Shown here one piece after another: positions 25,893 through 30,495 of a DNA stretch of 30,495 bases. This DNA is from Alphaproteobacteria bacterium (GTDB lineage: Bacteria; Pseudomonadota; Alphaproteobacteria; Holosporales; Holosporaceae), in NCBI GenBank assembly GCA_016870135.1, contig VGCF01000003.1:1-30495 (forward strand), given 5' to 3'. The notes beneath the pieces are model-generated. The model did not search any database. It worked only from the letters and a program-made list of their open reading frames with translations, and was not told the DNA's origin. Within the stretch, counting starts at the first letter, position 1; the number at the start of each line of letters is the position of its first letter. The translations under genes and the position numbers were made by a program.

Positions 25893-26137
25893 CCATCAGG
25901 CCTATAGTGGGGAAAATCCAAAATGACTCAGCCAACGCTGATCGTACATCATCAGTCCGTCTGTAAGGGCGCCTGAATGTTCAAAAATATTCTTCTCTAG
26001 GGTCTATCCTGGCGGTTATGTTTGCGATGTGAGATTGTGGGCGTACAATACTCTATTTGATACCGATGCTGACACTCTAACGCCCCATCAGGCCTATAGT
26101 GGGGAAAATCCAAAATGACTCAGCCAACGCTGATCGT
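25893..26137. repeat. Identical 53-bp direct repeats derived from the pheS 3' end
   Basis: Bases 25893-25945 and 26085-26137 are identical over 53 positions (period 192). The second copy includes the pheS stop and its last 14 codons or so; the first is a displaced fragment. The 139 bases between the copies show no gene. A further partial repeat, GCTGATCGTA followed by CATCAG, overlaps both ends of copy 1 (near 25881 and 25937). Confidence 0.93.
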
Positions 26138-27101
26138 TTTGAAATAAATGGCGAATGTCTTCGATGCCATATTTTAACATGGCCAAACGTTCCAGGCCCA
26201 TTCCGGCCGCAAACCCAGACAGGTCATCGCTGTGTCCACAGGCACGGAAGACCTTTGGATTAACCATACCACAACCCAAAATTTCCAACCAGTTTTCCCC
26301 TGAACCCAGATCTAGGCGCCCATTTTTACGCTGATAAGCAATATCAACCTCTGCCGATGGGGACGTAAAGGGAAAAAAGCTGGGACGAAAACGCATAGCA
26401 ACTGGGCGACCAAAAAAATGAGTCAAAAAAGCCGATAAACAACCCTTTAGATGTCCCATGTGAATATGGGGTTCCACCACCAAGCATTCCACCTGATGAA
26501 ACATAGGGCTGTGGGTACGATCATGATCGGCCCGATACACACGACCTGGTGAAATAATACGCAAGGGCAAGGACTCTGTGGTCATGGCCCTGATCTGTAC
26601 CGGTGACGTCTGGGTGCGTAAAACATACCCATTTGGCATGTAAAAGGTATCTTGCATGGCGCGTGCCGGATGATCGGGTGGAACATTCAGGGCGTCAAAA
26701 TTATTAAATTCAGTTTCGATATCTGGACCACGACGCAAGGAAAAACCCATCATGGAAAAAATATCCACCACCTCGTGTAAGACTTGGTGAATGGGGTGCC
26801 CCTTGCCGATTCCACCGATGCCTGTGGGAATGCTGATATCTATTTTTTCCTGCGCCAGGGTATCAGACCAGCGCTTTTCCTCTAGGACATGGTTTTGGGA
26901 TTCTATGGCGGCCAACAGGGTTGCTTTCCATTGATTTAATACAACGGATTGGGTCTTTCGTTCTTCTGGATCCAATGACCCCAAAGCCTTTAACGCCGCT
27001 GTTAATGAACCGTTTTTACCAAAAACAGCACCGCGCACCGCTGACAATTCGTCCATGTTCATGACATTTTTAATATCGTATAAAATGGATGCGTAATTCA
27101 T
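26094..27101 (-). CDS. pheS: Phenylalanyl-tRNA synthetase alpha subunit
   Basis: Charges tRNA-Phe as an alpha2-beta2 enzyme with PheT. The 335-residue product has an N-terminal coiled-coil region that binds tRNA (about 1-85), then the class II catalytic domain: GHPIHQVLHEVVDIFSMMGF, TEFNNFDALNVPPDHPARAMQDTFY, motif 2 GRVYRADHDRTHSPMFHQVE and motif 3 GMGLERLAMLKYGIEDIR, all typical. ATG at 27101. pheT normally follows pheS directly, but the bases downstream hold repeats and then the convergent popZ gene, so pheT must be elsewhere. The upstream infC-rpmI-rplT cluster is also absent. Its last 44 coding bases are copied downstream. Confidence 0.97.
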   Translation of the reverse strand: MNYASILYDIKNVMNMDELSAVRGAVFGKNGSLTAALKALGSLDPEERKTQSVVLNQWKATLLAAIESQNHVLEEKRWSDTLAQEKIDISIPTGIGGIGKGHPIHQVLHEVVDIFSMMGFSLRRGPDIETEFNNFDALNVPPDHPARAMQDTFYMPNGYVLRTQTSPVQIRAMTTESLPLRIISPGRVYRADHDRTHSPMFHQVECLVVEPHIHMGHLKGCLSAFLTHFFGRPVAMRFRPSFFPFTSPSAEVDIAYQRKNGRLDLGSGENWLEILGCGMVNPKVFRACGHSDDLSGFAAGMGLERLAMLKYGIEDIRHLFQNDQRWLSHFGFSPL

Positions 27102-27117
27102 AAAACAGGCCGTAAAA

Positions 27118-28250
27118 ATGTTCTATCTGTCCACCATCATAGACATTTTTGTGCGAAAAATCATCCTTATTTTCTGTTGTACAGTCATTTGTTTTTGTGC
27201 AAGCATTATTGTTGATGCTGTGGTGGGCGCGAAAAAACCCAAATCATGTTCTGGGAACAACGATTGCAATTGTGTTGAGACGGCCCTTAAAGACGTAAAT
27301 CTGGAATATAAAATGACTCCTCACTCAGAATTGGGCTTTGTGTAGGAAGTAATTCCTGATTTTGGACCACGTTACCATATTTTTGATTCCAGAAACAAAA
27401 AAACAAGTTGAACCAGGCGATCCAATAGGGAAAAAAGAAATCACGCACATCATTATGCATCATACGGCATGTAATCTTCTTGAAACACTCAAAATATTTT
27501 CCAGTGGGAAAGGTCCGTTATTTAATGCTCATTACATTGTTAAAGAAACGGGAGTCATTATTTAAACGGTTGATCCAAAATATGTGGCACGACATGCGGG
27601 AATGAGTTCATTTCGAGGAAAGAATCCCATAATCTTTACAGCATTGGCATCGAACTGATGAACCCAGGCTTTGAAAGTAATGGGTCTAGTGAACATGTAA
27701 AAATGACAGAATTTGCAAAATAAACAGAATACCCAAAAAAGCAAACGAAATTTGTTTTTAATTTGATTTAATTTTTATGTGGTAAGTTCGGAATAAAAGA
27801 TACTTTTTTGCTCATGGCGATGTGGCTCTCGAAAGAAAATGGGATCCCCTTAATTTCCCCTTTCTCAAATTGTATGAAAAATATGGTTTGGGTATGGGGG
27901 TATCCGATGATCAAATCAAAGAGGCTGGGCAAACCTTGGTTCAAAAGGGTGTGTCTGCATTCAGAATGCAAAAAGAGATATTTTGATCGGACTTTTTATG
28001 CGTTGTTACGGTGCTTTGGATATCATGTGCCAGACAATACCGTATCCAAGCATATCAATGACCATACAAATGATCGATATAACCCGTTATGGCGTTTCTT
28101 TCTCATTTTTCACGCAATAGTCAAGATATTGCACAATGACGCGAACCTTTGAGGTTTGTTGATTTGTGCCATCTGTATGATTTATGTCAAAAATACCCAA
28201 CAAAAGAGAATCAAAATGTTCATGCTCTAATAAAATATTTCAAATAAAAT
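27118..28250 (+). pseudogene. Decayed AmiD-like N-acetylmuramoyl-L-alanine amidase paralogue
   Basis: Fragments in changing frames line up in order with the intact amidase that follows. An N-terminal hydrophobic leader (from 27118) leads to a TAG at 27343. After a frame change near the A7 run at 27397-27403 comes HIIMHHTACN...LFNAHYIVKETGV, interrupted by TAA at 27563. The alternative frame then gives NLYSIGIELMNPGF (about 27631), then AHGDVALERKWDP and LYEKYGLGMG (from about 27800), then LLRCFGYHVPD and, in another frame, SHFSRNSQD and a C-terminal remnant to about 28250. The zinc and catalytic positions (His of MHHT, Glu of GIEL, His and Asp of HGDV...WD) are still visible, so decay is fairly recent. 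Divergent from pheS by 16 bases. Confidence 0.85.
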
Positions 28251-28287
28251 GAGGATTTTTGTTAAGGGTTATTTTTTTAAACGCGCT

Positions 28288-28293
28288 TATAAT
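28288..28293 (+). promoter_or_regulatory. Possible -10 element (TATAAT) upstream of the amidase
   Basis: A perfect TATAAT lies 30 bases before the amidase start in AT-rich DNA. No good -35 is found at the expected spacing (AGGGTT at 17 bases), so this is a weak call. Confidence 0.3.
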
Positions 28294-28322
28294 TATTATT
28301 ATGTTGGGTTTTTATTTCTGGA

Positions 28323-29354
28323 TTGTTTTTGTTAAATATTAATTTTTTGTGTTTTTTGTGTTTTTGTGCGGCTGTGAATGCTGATTTCAAACAAACAGTG
28401 TATACCAAAACAGGGATTACGTTAAAAGATTTGGGGGAAAAACAGTACCAATTTGTCCCTTTTGAGGAACGTCAGTCCCATAGAAATCATTATTTTATGC
28501 GACCAGAGGGGCAAGCAGTTACCACCATTATTTTGCATGACACCGTTGGTACGGTGTTTTCCACATTAAACAGGTTTTCCGATGGAAAAGAACCTGCATT
28601 AAACGCCCATTATGTCGTTACTCGAAAAGAGGGGGTTGTTCCAGGCGGTCTGGTCATTGAAATGGTGCCACCGCCATTGATGGCCCAACATGCTTGGCCC
28701 AGTTGGTTTCGTGGAAAAGATGATGCCAATCAATATGCCATTGGTATTGAATTGGTGGGAAAAGGGTTTGTGGATCAAGGCCGAAAACGTTCTTTTTATG
28801 TCTATGATTCTGGACAAATCAAGGCATTGGCTGTTTTGTTGGCCCGTTTGGTTAAAGAATATGCCATTCGTCCTGAAAATATTCTTTCTCATGGAGACGT
28901 ATCGCCTCAACGGAAATACGATGTCACTATTCTTTTTCCCTGGCGCGAATTGTATGAAAAATATGGGTTAGGCATGGGATTAGATGGGGACGAACGTACC
29001 AAGATGGGCATCATGAAAAAGTATGGGGTGCCGTTTGCTCTTCCCGAAAAATTCAATGAGATGTTTTTTCACAAAATGTTGACATTGTTGGGGTATGATA
29101 CCCGTTTTGCTGATGATCATGATGCATCTGCTGGGGAAAAAAGGGCCAAGTGGGCCAATGTGTATCAGGCGTTTTACGCCCATTATTCCCGTAATGGCCA
29201 AGAGACCCGATGGCGGGGAAAACCTGATCAGCGTGACCAATTTTGGGCATGGGCCTTGTGGGTTAAATATTGTGCAAAAGATCTGCAAAAAGAATCAAGA
29301 GGGGAAAATGGACCGGCACAGGGATCTGTTCCTGTTGGGGAATTTATGATATAG
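28323..29354 (+). CDS. Exported AmiD-like N-acetylmuramoyl-L-alanine amidase (Amidase_2)
   Basis: Cleaves the amide bond between muramic acid and the stem peptide of peptidoglycan. The 343-residue product starts with a Sec signal (hydrophobic to Ala20). Zinc ligands fit E. coli AmiD: His72 in LHDTVG, His190 in SHGDVSPQRKYD and Asp200, ten residues later as in AmiD. The conserved Glu143 sits in YAIGIEL, and the substrate-side NAHYVV motif is at 94-99. Residues after about 225 form a helical C-terminal region that could be a divergent peptidoglycan-binding part. The start is TTG at 28323; no ATG is in frame upstream before a stop, and later starts would cut the signal. It lies directly downstream of its decayed paralogue. 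Role in cell-wall recycling or division is inferred. Confidence 0.9.
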   Translation: MFLLNINFLCFLCFCAAVNADFKQTVYTKTGITLKDLGEKQYQFVPFEERQSHRNHYFMRPEGQAVTTIILHDTVGTVFSTLNRFSDGKEPALNAHYVVTRKEGVVPGGLVIEMVPPPLMAQHAWPSWFRGKDDANQYAIGIELVGKGFVDQGRKRSFYVYDSGQIKALAVLLARLVKEYAIRPENILSHGDVSPQRKYDVTILFPWRELYEKYGLGMGLDGDERTKMGIMKKYGVPFALPEKFNEMFFHKMLTLLGYDTRFADDHDASAGEKRAKWANVYQAFYAHYSRNGQETRWRGKPDQRDQFWAWALWVKYCAKDLQKESRGENGPAQGSVPVGEFMI

Positions 29355-29461
29355 CTGAATCTGAAACATTATAAAAACAGAACCCTTTACATTTTTTTCA
29401 AATTTTTCAATGATTATGGGGAATGTAAGATAGATTCACATCAAAACGGAGGATTTTAACG

Positions 29462-29992
29462 ATGAAACATTATATTTGGTTGAGCTTGCTGTTGGCATTC
29501 GGTGTCGTGCAGGCAGAGGATAAACCAGAGGAAGCCAAAGAAGAAGTAGCCGCACCTGCAGAAGAACAAGGCGGGGAATCCAAAGAAGAAGTAGCCGCAC
29601 CTGTAGAAGAACAAGCTGGAGAAGCCAAAGAAGAGGCCGTACTTGCAGAAGACGCAGCCGCACTTGGAGCAGAACAAGCCGTAGAAGAGAGTAGTGGAAC
29701 GAAAAAGTCGAAAAAGTCGAAAAAGTCGAAAACGAAAAAAATAAGAAAAAGAAAAAAAGGTTCTAAATCTAAAAGCCATAAAAAAGGTCGCAAGTATAGT
29801 AAGGGTGGACATAAAGCCCACTCTCCAAGCCCCAGCGTTATGAATGCTTATATGAATCGTGTGCAGAACGGTGAAATGTGCAGTGCTGCACCCGCAGCCA
29901 GCATGAGCGTCATGCCATCGGATCAAGGTGGATGTGCCACAGGTAATTGTGCTTTGCCAGTACCAGACGCCATAGCAGAAGTTGCTGCATAA
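29462..29992 (+). CDS. Exported acidic-repeat/lysine-rich protein, unknown function
   Basis: The 176-residue product has a clean Sec signal (about 1-18, cleavage likely after VQA). The mature part has three zones. Zone one (19-78) is Glu/Ala-rich with 15-residue repeats KEEVAAPxEEQxGE. Zone two (81-125) is strongly basic, with three SKK units followed by a Lys/Arg/Ser/His run. Zone three (126-176) is less charged, with MNAYMNRVQNGEMC, three Cys and an Ala/Pro-rich end. A strong ribosome site, GGAGG, is nine bases before the ATG, and a TTTACA at 29386 with AATGAT 17 bases on could be a promoter. A strong hairpin follows the gene. This suggests high expression. No family recognised; a charge-rich envelope or secreted protein is the safest description. 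Confidence 0.75.
   Translation: MKHYIWLSLLLAFGVVQAEDKPEEAKEEVAAPAEEQGGESKEEVAAPVEEQAGEAKEEAVLAEDAAALGAEQAVEESSGTKKSKKSKKSKTKKIRKRKKGSKSKSHKKGRKYSKGGHKAHSPSPSVMNAYMNRVQNGEMCSAAPAASMSVMPSDQGGCATGNCALPVPDAIAEVAA
29537..29728 (+). repeat. In-frame repeats inside the acidic/lysine-rich gene
   Basis: A 45-base unit encoding KEEVAAPxEEQxGEx begins at 29537 and 29582, with a third partial copy at 29627. Further on, the nine-base unit AAAAAGTCG occurs three times in tandem at 29702-29728. Both keep the reading frame, so repeat number can vary without breaking the gene. Confidence 0.93.
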
Positions 29993-30015
29993 CATCAGTA
30001 TGTAGAGAGCGATAC

Positions 30016-30042
30016 AATAGAGGGCAAAAACAGCCCTCTATT
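30016..30042. terminator. Strong hairpin after the acidic/lysine-rich gene
   Basis: AATAGAGGGC (30016-30025) pairs perfectly with GCCCTCTATT (30033-30042) around a seven-base loop, 23 bases after the stop codon. No T-run follows on the plus strand, so it may be a terminator without a classical tail or an RNA-stabilising 3' hairpin. Confidence 0.65.
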
Positions 30043-30212
30043 CATCAAAAACGCCGGATTCATTTGATCTGGCGTCACTCCAGAAAAACAACGTTCAGAT
30101 TATAGGGTTAAGGGGGCTCTCTGGGTGGATCGTCCGATGATCGGGTTAAAATCACAGGTAAAATAGAGTATTCTAAGTCTATTCTTGTTCTCTCTGTGTG
30201 TGGGGTCTGTTC

Positions 30213-30495
30213 TTGGCCAAAACCATACGAATTTATGCCGGCGGACGCATAAAAAACAGTGTTTTTCAGCACGCTTATGATGATTATCACAAACGCATTC
30301 GGTATTGGTCTGTTCAATTAATAGAACTGACGGACAAGCAATTCCAAACTCTGGTGCCCAAAAGCGAACTGTGGATCGCATTGGACGAGCGCGGGCAATC
30401 CTGGAGTAGTGCTGAATTTTGTCACCACATCACACAGTGGATACAGGGGCCATTGGTGCCCTGTTTTATCATTGGTCCCAGCGATGGGCTGCCGC
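30213..30495 (+). CDS. rlmH: 23S rRNA (pseudouridine-1915-N3) methyltransferase, 5' part
   Basis: RlmH is a SPOUT-class methyltransferase that modifies pseudouridine 1915 of 23S rRNA on the assembled ribosome. The frame runs off the window, showing about 94 residues of the usual 150-160. It begins (M)AKTIRIYAGGRIKNSVFQ, continues with YDDYHKRIRYW, then LWIALDERGQSWSSAEF, matching the family segment (v)xLDxxGkxxsSxxFA, and IIGPSDGLP, matching the SAM-site GGPxG. No ATG is in frame upstream; the TTG at 30213 has GGGG seven bases before it, and a GTG at 30198 is an alternative. The SAM-binding knot is beyond the window edge. Confidence 0.88.
   Translation, partial: MAKTIRIYAGGRIKNSVFQHAYDDYHKRIRYWSVQLIELTDKQFQTLVPKSELWIALDERGQSWSSAEFCHHITQWIQGPLVPCFIIGPSDGLP

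Noticed and set aside
27118..27345. Independent small membrane protein gene
   Set aside because: Its continuation past the stop aligns with the amidase N-terminal region, so it is better read as the leader of the pseudogene.

Overview
The window looks like a chromosomal segment of a host-associated alphaproteobacterium, most like the Holosporales/Rickettsiales type. Evidence: a MucR/Ros-type regulator with the alphaproteobacterial CLEDGK...LKRHLR signature, a PopZ (DUF2497) polar organiser beside a TolC protein, shuffled housekeeping genes cut off from their usual partners (pheS without pheT, a purC relic beside bolA, tolC-popZ without valS), pseudogenes, gene-poor gaps and frequent TTG starts. 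Base composition is moderately AT-rich. Everything here rests on reading the sequence; no database search was done.

Layout. 1-1816: a 71-bp-period repeat, an AT-rich gene for an exported PPP-like phosphatase, and a gene-poor gap. 1817-4854: divergent PBP1A (minus) and a divergent RNase PH (plus). 5006-6294: a probably frameshifted membrane-protein gene and tRNA-Pro(TGG), both minus. 6460-8209: nrdB-tmk, a tight pair for DNA precursors. 8210-9034: 825 bp with no gene I can support. 9035-11826: bamE, then uppP and comF (minus), then a DUF167 gene; the comF/DUF167 divergent region is tandemly duplicated. 11999-13263 (minus): a degenerate purC homologue followed by bolA. 13601-16402: mucR, truA (minus) and folC, the last two starting head to head on the same CATG. 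16508-22758 (plus): small membrane protein, rseP, an MHS-type transporter, lysC with a worn-down regulatory region, a nitronate monooxygenase/FabK-like flavoprotein and lgt. 22804-27101: tolC-popZ and convergent pheS, separated by repeat-scarred spacers. 27118-29354: an AmiD-like amidase pseudogene followed by an intact paralogue. 29462-29992: a small exported protein with acidic repeats and a lysine-rich block. 30213-30495: the start of rlmH, cut by the window edge.

How the genes work together. A strong envelope theme runs through the window: PBP1A builds peptidoglycan, UppP recycles its lipid carrier, LysC may feed diaminopimelate synthesis, AmiD-like amidases trim it, Lgt makes lipoproteins such as BamE, RseP cleaves membrane substrates, and TolC forms an outer-membrane channel. 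The rest is nucleotide, RNA and translation housekeeping. The most unusual items are the exported phosphatase, the RNase PH lacking its phosphate-binding residues, the PurC-like protein lacking catalytic signatures but kept beside bolA, and the exported acidic/lysine-rich protein. I saw no CRISPR array, transposase, prophage gene or obvious new multi-gene system.
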